Assembly (NCBI GenBank): GCA_022072175.1
Contig: JAJVIE010000022.1
Span: 1 to 34,505 of the forward strand
Origin: Candidatus Omnitrophota bacterium
GTDB taxonomy: Bacteria; Omnitrophota; Gorgyraeia; 2-02-FULL-51-18
Reading direction: 5' to 3'
DNA length: 34,505 bases
Each line of letters starts with the position of its first letter. Position 1 is the first letter of the stretch. The position numbers and the translations under genes are program-made. The notes beneath the pieces were generated by a model. The model searched no databases. It was not told where the DNA came from and saw only the letters and a program-made list of their open reading frames with translations. Shown here piece by piece: positions 7,499-15,673 of this stretch.

Positions 7499-8173
7499 GT
7501 GACGAGCGACGAGCTGTATGAGCTGTTTCGCAGCGAGATAGACGACGACGTGGCGCCGCACCTCTGGTCGGACTTCGAGGTGTGGAGCTACATGAACGAC
7601 GCGTACAAGCAGTTCGTTCGTCTGACTGGCGGCGTGGCGGACATCAGCTCGTCGATCACCGAGATCGACATCGTTGCCGACGAGGCGACGACGGAGGTCA
7701 GCAAGAAGATTCTCAAGTACCGCGAGGCGCGGCTGGTATCGACCGGGCGCAAGCTCACGCTCATCAACTACACCGACACCGAGCGCCCGACGCTGGACTA
7801 TGGGAACGCCGCCACGGACAGCGACACGCAGCCCGGCGAGGTGCACAGCATGATTTTCGGCGAGCAGAAGGGGCTGGTGCGCTGGGTGCAGGTGCCGCTC
7901 GTGGCGGATACCGTGAAACTGTCGGTGATGCGCTTGCCGCTCGAAAAAATCATCGGCGACGGACAGGAGTTCGTCGACGTGGACGAAGAGCACCACGAGT
8001 CGCTGCTGCTGTGGATGAAGGCACGCGCGCACATGAAGCAGGACGCCGAGACGTTCGACAAGGGGCGGGCGCAGGACTTTCGCGCGCAGTTCGAAGGGTA
8101 CTGCGGGCGCGTGAGAGAGGAGTGGGAGCGGCACAAGTCGAAGCCGCGTGTTATCGCTTACGGGGGGCTCTAA
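7499..8173 (+). CDS. Head-tail adaptor protein (SU10/gp4-like)
   Basis: This protein of about 224 aa is expected to form the ring under the portal that joins head to the short tail. It begins VTSDELYELFRSEIDDDVAPHLWSD, then EVWSYMNDAYKQFVRLTGGV, typical of phage adaptor proteins whose first helices pack against the portal. A central beta region follows (ITEIDIVADEAT, ARLVSTGRKLTLINY), then a C-terminal helical part (HHESLLLWMKARAHMKQDAET). I chose the GTG at 7499 rather than an in-frame start further upstream because the 20 upstream codons lie inside the previous gene and the protein homology-like part starts there; GCGGGAG is upstream. Confidence 0.8.
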   Translation: MTSDELYELFRSEIDDDVAPHLWSDFEVWSYMNDAYKQFVRLTGGVADISSSITEIDIVADEATTEVSKKILKYREARLVSTGRKLTLINYTDTERPTLDYGNAATDSDTQPGEVHSMIFGEQKGLVRWVQVPLVADTVKLSVMRLPLEKIIGDGQEFVDVDEEHHESLLLWMKARAHMKQDAETFDKGRAQDFRAQFEGYCGRVREEWERHKSKPRVIAYGGL

Positions 8174-8175
8174 GA

Positions 8176-8550
8176 ATGGTGTTCGAACTCGGCTTGTTCC
8201 TCATCAGCATTGTGTTCTCGATCATTGGGTATTTTCTGCGCCAGAAAGACGCCGAGCAAGGCAAGCTGATCGAACAGGTGCGTACTGACTGCTCGACGCG
8301 CGACGCCAAGCAGGACTCGAACATAGCGCTGCTGTTCTCCAAGCACGATGCAGACGTGTCGGCGCTGCAGGATCTACGTTTGCAGATCGCCAGAGATCAC
8401 TATCAGAAAGAAGAACTGGATGCGCGGTTCACTCGACTCGAAGCGGCGTTCCAGAAGGGGTTCGACGACCTCGGCAAGAAGTTCGACCGACTCTCCGACG
8501 CGCTGATGCAGCACATGCACGAGGACAGCGGCAAGGAGCGCAGACAGTGA
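8176..8550 (+). CDS. Lysis-cassette membrane protein, possible holin
   Basis: This 124-aa protein starts at ATG 8176, two bases after the adaptor stop. One N-terminal membrane segment, residues about 3-21 (FELGLFLISIVFSIIGYFL), is followed by a charged coiled coil, about 22-115, with heptad-like helices (LRLQIARDHYQKEELDARF, FDDLGKKFDRLSDALM). There is no cleavable signal peptide. It lies immediately before a SAR endolysin and the spanins, so it is probably the holin/pinholin or a holin accessory of the XhlA-like 'one TM plus coil' design. A single TM is compatible with class III holins. It overlaps the endolysin GTG by four bases. Confidence 0.7.
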   Translation: MVFELGLFLISIVFSIIGYFLRQKDAEQGKLIEQVRTDCSTRDAKQDSNIALLFSKHDADVSALQDLRLQIARDHYQKEELDARFTRLEAAFQKGFDDLGKKFDRLSDALMQHMHEDSGKERRQ

Positions 8551-9065
8551 GCCGTCGCGCAACGATCTCCGCCCTCAGTGTGTCCGCTGCGCTTCTAGTC
8601 GGTGTCGCGGTGCATGAAGGCTACTCTGACCGGCCTTATCTGGATCTTGTCGGCATTCAGACTATTGGCTTCGGGCGCACCGCAGGGGTGAGGCCCGGCG
8701 AGAAGACCACGCCGCAGCGCGAACTGATCTTCGTCCTGAAAGATCTCGAAGGGCGCAAGGCCGCTATCGCGCTGTGCGTCAAGGTGCCTCTCTATCAGCA
8801 CGAGCTTGATGCTTACGCTTCGCTCGCTTACAACATCGGCACGACTGCATTCTGCGGCTCGACATTGGTCAGGAAGTTGAACCGGCAGGACTACGCTGGC
8901 GCTTGCCGCGAGATTCTGCGCTGGAACCGCGCAGGCGGGCGCGAAGTGGCCGGCCTGACCAAGCGCCGCCAGGCTGAGTACGAAGCGTGCATCGGCAAGA
9001 ACCTCCCCGCTGCTGTGATGGCAACGGCGGACAATGGTGAAGCCGGGCGGGGAGGTACGCAGTGA
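8547..9065 (+). CDS. Endolysin: GH24 lysozyme with SAR N-terminus
   Basis: This 172-aa muramidase cleaves the glycan strands of peptidoglycan at the end of infection. Residues 5-22 form a weakly hydrophobic Ala/Ser/Gly/Val segment (ISALSVSAALLVGVAV) after two arginines, typical of a signal-arrest-release anchor, so export does not need a classical holin hole. The catalytic triad of the family is visible: Glu24 in VHEGYSD, Asp33 in YLDLVG and Thr39 in QTIGFGRT. The C-terminal part has the usual NIGTTAFCGSTL and EILRWNRAGGREVAGLTKRR. Four cysteines (about 77, 102, 120, 148) may regulate activation through disulfides. It starts at a GTG overlapping the previous stop, with AAGGAG upstream. Confidence 0.92.
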   Translation: MSRRATISALSVSAALLVGVAVHEGYSDRPYLDLVGIQTIGFGRTAGVRPGEKTTPQRELIFVLKDLEGRKAAIALCVKVPLYQHELDAYASLAYNIGTTAFCGSTLVRKLNRQDYAGACREILRWNRAGGREVAGLTKRRQAEYEACIGKNLPAAVMATADNGEAGRGGTQ

Positions 9066-9544
9066 GTCTGCTTAGCCCATGGCTCTGGCTCGGTTTCCTG
9101 CTCATGCTGGCGGGAGCCGGATTCACCGGCTATCAGCAGGGCGTCAAGATCACTCGGGCGGAGTACGACGCGGCGGCGAAGGCGCAGCTGAATGCGGCGA
9201 TCGAGAAGCACAACGCGCAGGCCAAGGCGGATAGAGACGCGGCAGTGAAAGCAGAGCAACAGCGCCAGGACCGACGAATCAAGCAGATGGAGGCGAAGCA
9301 TGGGCTCGAACTGGAAGCGGTCAGGAACCACAATCCTGCTTGTTCTTGGACCGGCACTGAGCAGCGGCTGCTCAACACTATCGTCGATCATGCAAACGGT
9401 CGTGCCAAAGCGCCAGCCGCCAACGGCGTGTCTGACGGAGTGCGACCCGCTGATGCAGCTGCGGGGAACGACGGATCTGGAAGTGAAGGCGTGGGCTGGT
9501 GGGGCCGCATCAAGCTATGGGGAATGCAGAAGCCGGCACAGTGA
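9062..9544 (+). CDS. Rz: i-spanin (Rz-like)
   Basis: This 160-aa inner-membrane spanin subunit has an N-terminal transmembrane anchor at residues about 5-24 (WLWLGFLLMLAGAGFTGY), then a long periplasmic coiled coil at about 30-92 rich in Ala, Lys, Gln and Glu. The end (EGVGWWGRIKLWG) contains several tryptophans. With its outer-membrane partner it fuses the two membranes in the last step of lysis. It starts at a GTG overlapping the endolysin stop, with GGGGAGG upstream. The o-spanin gene is nested almost entirely inside it in another frame. Confidence 0.88.
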   Translation: MSLLSPWLWLGFLLMLAGAGFTGYQQGVKITRAEYDAAAKAQLNAAIEKHNAQAKADRDAAVKAEQQRQDRRIKQMEAKHGLELEAVRNHNPACSWTGTEQRLLNTIVDHANGRAKAPAANGVSDGVRPADAAAGNDGSGSEGVGWWGRIKLWGMQKPAQ

Positions 9545-9575
9545 GTGTGTCGACTGGGTGAAGCGAGATGAGTGA
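9300..9575 (+). CDS. Rz1: o-spanin lipoprotein (Rz1-like), nested in Rz
   Basis: This 91-aa protein is in the +1 frame relative to Rz and extends 31 bases past it. The N-terminus is a lipoprotein signal: basic WKR, hydrophobic TTILLVLGPAL, and lipobox LSSGC with the acylated cysteine at 24. The mature part is short, with a small Pro motif (KRQPPTACLTECDP) and four further cysteines, more than usual for an Rz1. ATGGAGG lies eight bases before the ATG. The nested architecture is the classical lambda-type spanin arrangement and strongly supports both calls. Its last codons overlap the next ATG at 9568. Confidence 0.9.
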   Translation: MGSNWKRSGTTILLVLGPALSSGCSTLSSIMQTVVPKRQPPTACLTECDPLMQLRGTTDLEVKAWAGGAASSYGECRSRHSECVDWVKRDE

Positions 9576-10164
9576 CATCACGATCGTTCGCGGCAAGACG
9601 TTCTCGCGGGTCTACCGCTGGGAACAGCCGACGCTGGTCTACAAGGCGATCTCCGCCATTTCTCAGGCCGGCGCACCGGTTATCACCGCGACGGCTCATG
9701 GCGTGCCTGATGGCTGGCGCGTGGCCGTGGTTTCGGTGAAAGGAATGACCGAGATCAACGCTGCGAACTGGCCGCTCAAGGACAAGGATTTCGAGAAGGC
9801 TGTGGTGTTGTCGGCGAACACGGTTGAGCTGAATGAAGTGAACGCAGCGGATTTCAAGGCGTACACCTCTGGCGGCTATCTCGTCTATCACGCGCCGGTC
9901 GTGCTGACCGGCTTCAGCGCGCGGATGACGATCAAGGACAAGGTGGGCGGCACGACGCTGGAGACGCTGACCATCGCCGGCGGCGAGATCGCCATCGACA
10001 CGGCGAACTACAAGATCACGCTCACGCTCTCGGCGACGGACACCGCTGCCTACACCTGGAAAAAGGGCGTCTATGACCTGGAGATGGTGAGCGCGGATGT
10101 TACGCCCGTCGTGACGCTGCTGGACAGCGGCGCAGTGGCAGTGGAACAGGAAGTGACTACGTAA
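9568..10164 (+). CDS. Virion protein with E1-FCCH-like and BppU-like segments
   Basis: This 198-aa beta-rich protein is probably part of the tail or baseplate. Residues about 35-105 carry the repeat seen in phage proteins annotated as E1-FCCH-like: ITATAHGVPDGWRVAVVSVKGM, then NTVELNEVN and YTSGG. Residues about 110-195 (FSARMTIKDKVGG, IAIDTANYKITLTLSA, YDLEMVS) resemble the N-terminal domain of BppU-like baseplate proteins. Together they suggest a small adaptor that attaches fibres. It overlaps Rz1 by eight bases and lacks a strong ribosome-binding site, so translation is probably coupled to the spanins. Its placement directly after lysis genes shows the lysis cassette is embedded within the structural operon. 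Confidence 0.7.
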   Translation: MSDITIVRGKTFSRVYRWEQPTLVYKAISAISQAGAPVITATAHGVPDGWRVAVVSVKGMTEINAANWPLKDKDFEKAVVLSANTVELNEVNAADFKAYTSGGYLVYHAPVVLTGFSARMTIKDKVGGTTLETLTIAGGEIAIDTANYKITLTLSATDTAAYTWKKGVYDLEMVSADVTPVVTLLDSGAVAVEQEVTT

Positions 10165-10174
10165 GGAGTAGGAC

Positions 10175-11875
10175 ATGGCCCTCTCTGCCTCTAGTTGGGA
10201 AATTCAGAACGACAAGGACATCCGCTACATCGGCACTGCGCACGGTACGGCGGGCGTCAACTACGTCACGGTGCTCGAACTGCATCGTTGGCTGCAAGAC
10301 CTGGCCGACGATGCCAGCTCGACCGGCGACGATTACATGGACATCACGCGGGATACGCCGTCCGACAAGTCGTTCGACACGATCATCAACCTGGTCAATT
10401 CATTCAACATCGACGACACGACCGCCGAGTACATCTACGGCGGCTCGATCATCCAGGCCGGCGGCGATGTGATCTACGACGGCGTGCAGGTCGTGGCGAA
10501 CTCCGCCTGCCACGTCGAGATCGTGCAAAACGGCGCGATCATTGCGAACGACTTCTGGAACAACGACCATGCCGCCACTGGCATCAAGGGCATCAACCCT
10601 GATTCGGCGAACGGCATCTCGGCGCGGTTCATGGTCAAGGTGCGCACTGCGGCTGCCGACATCGACGGCCGCAAGCTGCTGTTCCAGACGCGCGAGTGGG
10701 GCAAGACCTACTCCGAGTTCAAGGTCAACGGCACCGGGCGCGGCGTGAACGTCGTGCCGCTTACCTACGCCGACGACCTCAACAACACCACGGCCTCGGG
10801 CACAGTGGCCACCTGGACCACCATCACAAACGTGACGGCCGGGTACAACGGCATCGACGTGAACAATGACGCTGCCGATGAGTATTACTACTCGGAGTGG
10901 AACAAGGACACGTACAGCATCAACCAGTTCTACGAGCGGATGAAGTACCTGACCCGGCGCGGATCTGCCGAGACGCTGTACGGCATCAACGGCGAACTGT
11001 TTCGCGGCATCACGCACGAGGTGCAGCTCACCACGCCGCGCACCGGCACGTTCTCCGCGAACGAAGCGGTAAGCTGGACCGGCGGCACAGGCCGCATGCT
11101 CGCCATCGACTCGACCACGGCCGGCACGAAGATGTGGATTCAATTGATGACCGGCGTCGCGCCGTCTGCATCGCTGACCATCACTGGCGGCACGTCCTCG
11201 GCGACGGCCACCAACACCGGCACTCCGACCGAGCGCGCGCTGTCGTTCCCGTTCTGCGGCGTCTCGACCGGCTCGGCGATCATCGGCGCCTACGGCTTCG
11301 GTATTGAAGCACTCGCCTTGTCCGCGTCCGACAAGGTGTTCGACCTCACCAACACGCAGCGCCAGGCGCCGAACTACGTCACCTTCACCGTTGGCGGCCT
11401 CGTCTCCGGCGAGGACTACGTGCTGGTGGCGCCGAACGACGGCGGGGCGATCGACCTCGACTTCTTCACGTTGAATGGCGCACTGTCCGGCGCGGCTGTG
11501 ACTTCCGTGGTAGTGAATGAGGCGATCCCGACCTGGCTGCCGGCGACCGGCACGATCCGCATCGCGCGGGCCAACGGCGCCTACACCCGGCACCCGTACA
11601 GCGCTTACAACACAGGCACCAAGACCTTCACGATCACGTCGCACGATTTCAGCTCAAACAACGCCGCGAACGGTGCGAACTGCTACCCGACGCCAATCGA
11701 CGTGCTGGCCTCCGCTTCTACTGCGGCCTTCACCGGCATCTACCCTGGATCGGATGTGAGCCTATATATCCGCGTGCGCGACGGCGGCGTGACGCCGATC
11801 AAGACATTCGAATCGACGGGCTCGCTCGGTTCAGGTGGAGGTTCCGCGACGGCTGTCCGCACGAGCGACGCATAA
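10175..11875 (+). CDS. Large structural protein, probably tail/fibre, function unknown
   Basis: This 566-aa protein has AAGGAG nine bases before the ATG. Residues 1-200 mix helices and strands (VTVLELHRWLQDLADDA, DTIINLVNSFNIDD, EYIYGGSIIQAGG), 200-290 include an aromatic segment (DEYYYSEWNKDTYSINQFYERM), and 290-566 are Thr/Gly/Ser/Ala-rich beta repeats ending in a flexible Gly/Ser tail (GSLGSGGGSATAV). No enzymatic motif is seen. The mixture of a globular head and a beta-rich repetitive rear is typical of phage virion proteins. It is followed by two very small genes and a large beta-helix protein, which suggests they form one tail assembly. I cannot assign a named family. Confidence 0.7.
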   Translation: MALSASSWEIQNDKDIRYIGTAHGTAGVNYVTVLELHRWLQDLADDASSTGDDYMDITRDTPSDKSFDTIINLVNSFNIDDTTAEYIYGGSIIQAGGDVIYDGVQVVANSACHVEIVQNGAIIANDFWNNDHAATGIKGINPDSANGISARFMVKVRTAAADIDGRKLLFQTREWGKTYSEFKVNGTGRGVNVVPLTYADDLNNTTASGTVATWTTITNVTAGYNGIDVNNDAADEYYYSEWNKDTYSINQFYERMKYLTRRGSAETLYGINGELFRGITHEVQLTTPRTGTFSANEAVSWTGGTGRMLAIDSTTAGTKMWIQLMTGVAPSASLTITGGTSSATATNTGTPTERALSFPFCGVSTGSAIIGAYGFGIEALALSASDKVFDLTNTQRQAPNYVTFTVGGLVSGEDYVLVAPNDGGAIDLDFFTLNGALSGAAVTSVVVNEAIPTWLPATGTIRIARANGAYTRHPYSAYNTGTKTFTITSHDFSSNNAANGANCYPTPIDVLASASTAAFTGIYPGSDVSLYIRVRDGGVTPIKTFESTGSLGSGGGSATAVRTSDA

Positions 11876-11899
11876 CGAGTTTTCTTGGAAGGAGCTGTC

Positions 11900-12091
11900 A
11901 TGCAAACAGTCCAAACCGACCTGACCATCCTCGGCGCCCATACGCCGACTCCTGCGATCTACTGGAAAGGTCAGCAAGTGACGAACGTCAGCGGCCTCAA
12001 GGTGCTTGACGGCAAGGTGACGATCACCGTGCCGGAAGATCCGCTGCTGGCTGAGATGCAGGCGGCGGGCATCATCGTGCGGAGGGTCTGA
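11900..12091 (+). CDS. 63-aa small virion-region protein
   Basis: This small protein starts at ATG 11900, with GGAAGGAG ending six bases upstream; an in-frame TTG at 11885 lies inside that ribosome-binding site and is unlikely. It has a beta-strand pattern (LTILGAHTPTPAIYWKG, TNVSGLKVLDGKVTITVPED) and ends IIVRRV. No motif allows a function to be named. It sits between two large structural genes and is two bases from the next start, so it is probably co-translated with them. Confidence 0.65.
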   Translation: MQTVQTDLTILGAHTPTPAIYWKGQQVTNVSGLKVLDGKVTITVPEDPLLAEMQAAGIIVRRV

Positions 12092-12093
12092 TC

Positions 12094-12324
12094 ATGGGGA
12101 ACATACTGCTTGTGATGCCGAACGAATACACCGCGGTCGATCCTGACTCGCTCTACCAGCAGACGGCGGTCACATCGAGCCAGTTGCAACAAGCTGCGCA
12201 GGACGGCGCTCTCGCCGACCTGAACGACATGCTCCGTGCCGGCGGCTACCTGACCGGCGATCAGACCGTGATCGAGGTGTTCGAATCGCCCACCGGCGAG
12301 TTCTACTTCCGCATCGAGGGCTGA
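12094..12324 (+). CDS. 76-aa small virion-region protein
   Basis: This small protein has GGAGGG ten bases before the ATG, which is two bases after the preceding stop. The sequence is acidic with a central helix (SSQLQQAAQDGALADLNDMLRAGGYL) and a terminal strand (TVIEVFESPTGEFYFRIEG). There is no membrane segment or signal peptide. Function is unknown; the neighbourhood suggests a minor tail component or assembly factor. Confidence 0.65.
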   Translation: MGNILLVMPNEYTAVDPDSLYQQTAVTSSQLQQAAQDGALADLNDMLRAGGYLTGDQTVIEVFESPTGEFYFRIEG

Positions 12325-12328
12325 ATAG

Positions 12329-14959
12329 TTGGCCACGATCACCACCGCCGTCTACCTCGAAGACGCGGCCAGGACCGCGGGCGAGGCCATGACCATCAAC
12401 GGCGGCTCGCTCACCGTCCGCTCCGATACGCGCGTGCACGCCAACGCTCCGGCCAGCATGACCGGCAGCCTCGGTGCGGTGACGATCTCATCCACGCTAG
12501 GCGGCAGCTACATCCTTGACGGCCGCAACGTGCGGTGGTTGCCCTACGATGGCGGCACTGGTAACGTGCCAGCCATCGGCACCACCATCACCGGCGACAC
12601 CAGCGGGGCGAACGGCTACCTGCTCGGCGTCTGGTCGAGCCTGACGGCGGCGCCGACAGCGGCCGGTGGCGCGATGCCAGCCAGCGGCTACATCAAGCTG
12701 CGCGAGGCCGACGCCGGCTACACCGACAACGAGACCCTGACCGGCATCGGCGCGACGGTGAACGGCACCGATGTGGTCGGCTGGATCGAGGTCGTGCACG
12801 ACCAGTCCATCGCCATCACCGTGCCGCGCCTCGGCGACTTCACCGTGCGCGGCGACTGGTTCGAACTCGGCACCGGCAGCGGCGCGGCGAACCAGACCGT
12901 GCAGGTGCCGACCAACGGCGGCGGCTCAACCACCTACGTGCCCGGCGTCTGGATCGAGACCGGCAACGGAACCGGTGTCTACGAGTTCTGGCCTGCACTG
13001 GTCGCCTCGGCCATGAGCACCACCAACCTTGGCACCGACGCGCGCTCGAAATTCGTCTGCACCGAGGCCAGCGGGGTGATCCGCATCGGGCACAACGGCA
13101 CGACCACGGTCGGCTACGTGCCGGCCTCGGGAGCGAAGATACGCATTCCGAACGTCATCGGCCGGCAGTGCGCGACAGGCACCCGCGCCACCAATGCCGC
13201 GCCGAACGGCACCCTCGGCACGCGGCCGGATTTCACCACGACATCGGCCGGCGTGATCGACGTGGAAAACTTCATGTGCGACTGGTACACGCTTTTCGCG
13301 CAGCCCTATTCGGTCAAGCTGAACAACTACGCCACCTTCGACACGGTGAACATCAGCGAGTGCGCCTCCGCGCTCGACCTGAACAACGGCGGCACCGGCA
13401 TGTACTCGCTGCTCGACGTGTATTCGATGAACCTCACCTCGAATTTTGCCGGCGGCAACGTCACCGACTGGTACGGCCAGCGCGCGAACACGCCGGGAAC
13501 GAACGACCACGATGTTTACATCGCATACTGCATCGGGCAGATCTTCACCCGCGTGCACGGCGGCATCGTCGGGTTCGCGCGGTCGACGGGTTACGCGATC
13601 TACGCCACGCAATGCCAGAACTTGACGTTCGACGACTGCTATGTCAAGAACATCGGGATGTATCTGAACACCTGCAAGAACGTCGCCGTTGACGGACTCG
13701 ATTACTGTGACCGCTATGTCGGCAGCACCAACACGACAGGCACCTTGTATTGCCTGAACATCCAGAATTCGTGCGATACCGTCACGGCGCGCGATGTCAC
13801 CTTCGGGCTCAAGGGCACGATCAGCAACGTGCATCCATACGGCGGCATCGTAAACTTTCTCGCGTCCTCGAACATCAAGGTGCGCGAGTGCGGCAGCCGT
13901 GGCACGGTACTTTCCGGCGGCAGCGCCAACAACCCGGCGTATCTGGTCGTCGACGGCGGCAACAATGCCAACTGCAAGTTCCAGCGCATGTATATGACGC
14001 CGACCCGAACAGGCGCGATTTCCACGCTGAACTCCTCGAAGGGCATCACCTACGAGCATGTCTATGGCGACATGGGCGACACGATGGTCGTCGCGTCGCT
14101 CAACACAGCCGTGAAGAACTGCGGCGGCACGAACACCACGACCGGACAAACCTCCGTCTACGGCACGCACTTCACGGACGCCTTTACCGGAGACACGGCG
14201 GGGCGGGTGGTGCTGGCGCTGAACGAACCGACTGCCGAGACGGCCGGGTATTATTCGGCGGTCGCCGGCACGCCGAAGTTCACCAGCGCGGGCGGCCTGG
14301 TGCTCGCTGCGCTGAATGATGAAGTGATCATCGAGCAGGATTACTTCGTCAAGGGCTGCACCGGACTGCCTTCCACGGCCCCGGTCGTCACCGGAACGAA
14401 CGTCACTTACGTTTCCGGGCCGGATTGGGGCAATCACGACATCTATTTCCAGATCGACGTGAACGATGGCGGAGGCTGGAACGGAACATGGCTCGACCTG
14501 ACCGGCGCGAACCTGAACAGCTTCGACGCCGACATCGACCCCGCGCTCGGCTTCAAGCTCAAGATCCGCATCGTCTGCGACACGGCCAGCACGAGCAACC
14601 TTATTTCGTACATCAGGATCAGCACAACGAGCACGTTGGCGGCGCAGACGGACAATTTGTATCCGCTCGACACCGTGCCGGTATCTGTGACGGTGAAGAA
14701 TGTGAATACCGGTGCGGCAATCCAGAACGCCCGCGTGCGGCTGATCGAGACGGTGGGCAGCAACGTGGTGCTCGAAGGGTTGACCAACGCCTCCGGCGTG
14801 CTCACCGGCACGACGCAGTACGCCGGGTCGAGCTTCACCGGCAAGGTGCGTCGCGCCACCGTTGCCGACGGCACGCTCTACAAGCCGGCGTCGCTGTCCG
14901 GCACTGTCGACGCCACGGCGGGGCTGTCCGCCACCGTGCTGATGATCCCGGACGAGTGA
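12329..14959 (+). CDS. Large beta-helix virion protein with carboxypeptidase-regulatory-like C-terminus
   Basis: This 876-aa protein starts at a TTG (12329) with GAGGG upstream; the TTG is followed by an Ala codon, as in most phage starts here. Residues 1-290 are Gly/Thr-rich beta domains (ISSTLGGSYILDG, GYIKLREADAGYTDNETLTG). Residues about 300-640 show short repeating strands with Asn, Cys and Val ladders (ENFMCDWYTLFAQ, TFDTVNISECASALDLNNGG, QNLTFDDCYVKNIGMYLNTCKNVAVDGL), consistent with a right-handed parallel beta-helix as in spikes. Residues about 783-876 (VTVKNVNTGAAIQNARVRL, LTNASGVLTGTTQY) match the pre-albumin-like carboxypeptidase regulatory fold. It is probably a spike or tail-side protein; no catalytic triad could be identified. 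Confidence 0.75.
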   Translation: MATITTAVYLEDAARTAGEAMTINGGSLTVRSDTRVHANAPASMTGSLGAVTISSTLGGSYILDGRNVRWLPYDGGTGNVPAIGTTITGDTSGANGYLLGVWSSLTAAPTAAGGAMPASGYIKLREADAGYTDNETLTGIGATVNGTDVVGWIEVVHDQSIAITVPRLGDFTVRGDWFELGTGSGAANQTVQVPTNGGGSTTYVPGVWIETGNGTGVYEFWPALVASAMSTTNLGTDARSKFVCTEASGVIRIGHNGTTTVGYVPASGAKIRIPNVIGRQCATGTRATNAAPNGTLGTRPDFTTTSAGVIDVENFMCDWYTLFAQPYSVKLNNYATFDTVNISECASALDLNNGGTGMYSLLDVYSMNLTSNFAGGNVTDWYGQRANTPGTNDHDVYIAYCIGQIFTRVHGGIVGFARSTGYAIYATQCQNLTFDDCYVKNIGMYLNTCKNVAVDGLDYCDRYVGSTNTTGTLYCLNIQNSCDTVTARDVTFGLKGTISNVHPYGGIVNFLASSNIKVRECGSRGTVLSGGSANNPAYLVVDGGNNANCKFQRMYMTPTRTGAISTLNSSKGITYEHVYGDMGDTMVVASLNTAVKNCGGTNTTTGQTSVYGTHFTDAFTGDTAGRVVLALNEPTAETAGYYSAVAGTPKFTSAGGLVLAALNDEVIIEQDYFVKGCTGLPSTAPVVTGTNVTYVSGPDWGNHDIYFQIDVNDGGGWNGTWLDLTGANLNSFDADIDPALGFKLKIRIVCDTASTSNLISYIRISTTSTLAAQTDNLYPLDTVPVSVTVKNVNTGAAIQNARVRLIETVGSNVVLEGLTNASGVLTGTTQYAGSSFTGKVRRATVADGTLYKPASLSGTVDATAGLSATVLMIPDE

Positions 14960-14960
14960 C

Positions 14961-15506
14961 ATGGCGTTTACGATCAACCACGCGACCAAGGTAATCAGCA
15001 TCCCGAAGGCCGACACGACTTTCGTGGAGACGAACGCCACTACTGGTTACGAGATTCGCAGCTTCGATGAGTATCAGTTCATGCGTGACCTGGGCGATTA
15101 CCTGGACAGTGAAGATGGTGCGTCGCTACCGGATGCCTTCAGTCACAACACTACAGTCACGATTTCCGGTATTGCCTACGCAAGGAGTATCAGCTTCCTC
15201 GCACCTTACACCGTCACCTTCGAGAACGGCACCTATCAGGTCAAGCTTGTCGGCGGCAGCAACAACAATCTGCTCGACGTGCTGAATCCGAATAGCGTCA
15301 GCGTGATTCCGGCGAACAGCGCGGGCTTGCAGACGGTCGTGTCTGGCTCCGGCGTCACGGCGCAGGACAAGTTGGACATCGCCCAGGAGGTGCTGACGGC
15401 GGCGACGGCGGCGCCGATTCACGCTGATTTCAGGAAAGCGATCGGACAGGCGTACCACGGCGATGGAAGCACTGGTGACAAACTGCGTAGTACCTTGGTG
15501 CCCTGA
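14961..15506 (+). CDS. Virion-region protein, function unknown (181 aa)
   Basis: This protein follows the beta-helix gene after one base and has only a weak ribosome-binding site. The N-terminus has the signature of fibre-attachment proteins: MAFTINHATKVISIPKADT, then TGYEIRSFDEYQFMRDLGDYLDSEDG. The middle is beta-strand rich (VSVIPANSAGLQTVVSGSG), and the end is helical (DKLDIAQEVLTAATAAP, DFRKAIGQAYHGDG). It is likely a fibre base or hub-type virion protein. Its stop (TGA) overlaps the ATG of the following short gene. Confidence 0.7.
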   Translation: MAFTINHATKVISIPKADTTFVETNATTGYEIRSFDEYQFMRDLGDYLDSEDGASLPDAFSHNTTVTISGIAYARSISFLAPYTVTFENGTYQVKLVGGSNNNLLDVLNPNSVSVIPANSAGLQTVVSGSGVTAQDKLDIAQEVLTAATAAPIHADFRKAIGQAYHGDGSTGDKLRSTLVP

Positions 15507-15673
15507 TGTTTGACGACCGTTCATTCTCCAAGGACTCCTTCGACGAACGAAGCTGGTTTTTTGGGCTCGTCGAAGAAATCCTTCGCCGCATCAAGCTCTT
15601 GCGCGCGAAGTTCGTTCTGATACAATCTAACGAAATCTTCGTCAGAAAGGCGCCAGATGAGCGGACAAGATAG
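15506..15673 (+). CDS. 55-aa small protein overlapping the collagen-like fibre gene
   Basis: The ATG at 15506 overlaps the previous stop (TGATG) and the frame runs to TAG at 15671-15673, 17 bases inside the next gene. The product begins MFDDRSFSKDSFDERSWFFG and continues as a basic helix (LVEEILRRIKLLRAKF). The opening resembles the short acidic-aromatic 'SFS.DSF...SW' starts of small proteins that precede fibre genes in other phages. The end of the frame contains the three-unit TCTRAY array, so either the last third of the protein or the array is under double constraint. A 9-bp inverted repeat (15538-15546 with 15567-15575) flanks the central TTTTTT. It is too short to be sure it is expressed. 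Confidence 0.5.
   Translation: MFDDRSFSKDSFDERSWFFGLVEEILRRIKLLRAKFVLIQSNEIFVRKAPDERTR
15616..15641 (+). promoter_or_regulatory. TCTRAY repeat array, three units
   Basis: TCTGATACAA at 15616, TCTAACGAAA at 15626 and TCTTCG at 15636 are in exact 10-bp phase, with the last unit 21 bases before the ATG of the fibre gene. TGATACAAT at 15618-15626 looks like an extended -10 element. A TCTGA/TCAGA inverted pair (15616-15620, 15642-15646) encloses the array. Confidence 0.55.

Noticed and set aside
7582-8550. A 322-aa frame starting inside the adaptor gene and continuing into the membrane protein gene
   Set aside because: The first 198 codons are an Arg/His/Gly-rich shadow of the adaptor; only the last 124 codons from ATG 8176 form a sensible protein.
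15538-15575. Inverted repeat CTTCGACGA/TCGTCGAAG with TTTTTT as a terminator
   Set aside because: The T-run lies in the 20-base loop rather than after the stem, so it does not have terminator geometry; I keep it only as a possible RNA structure.
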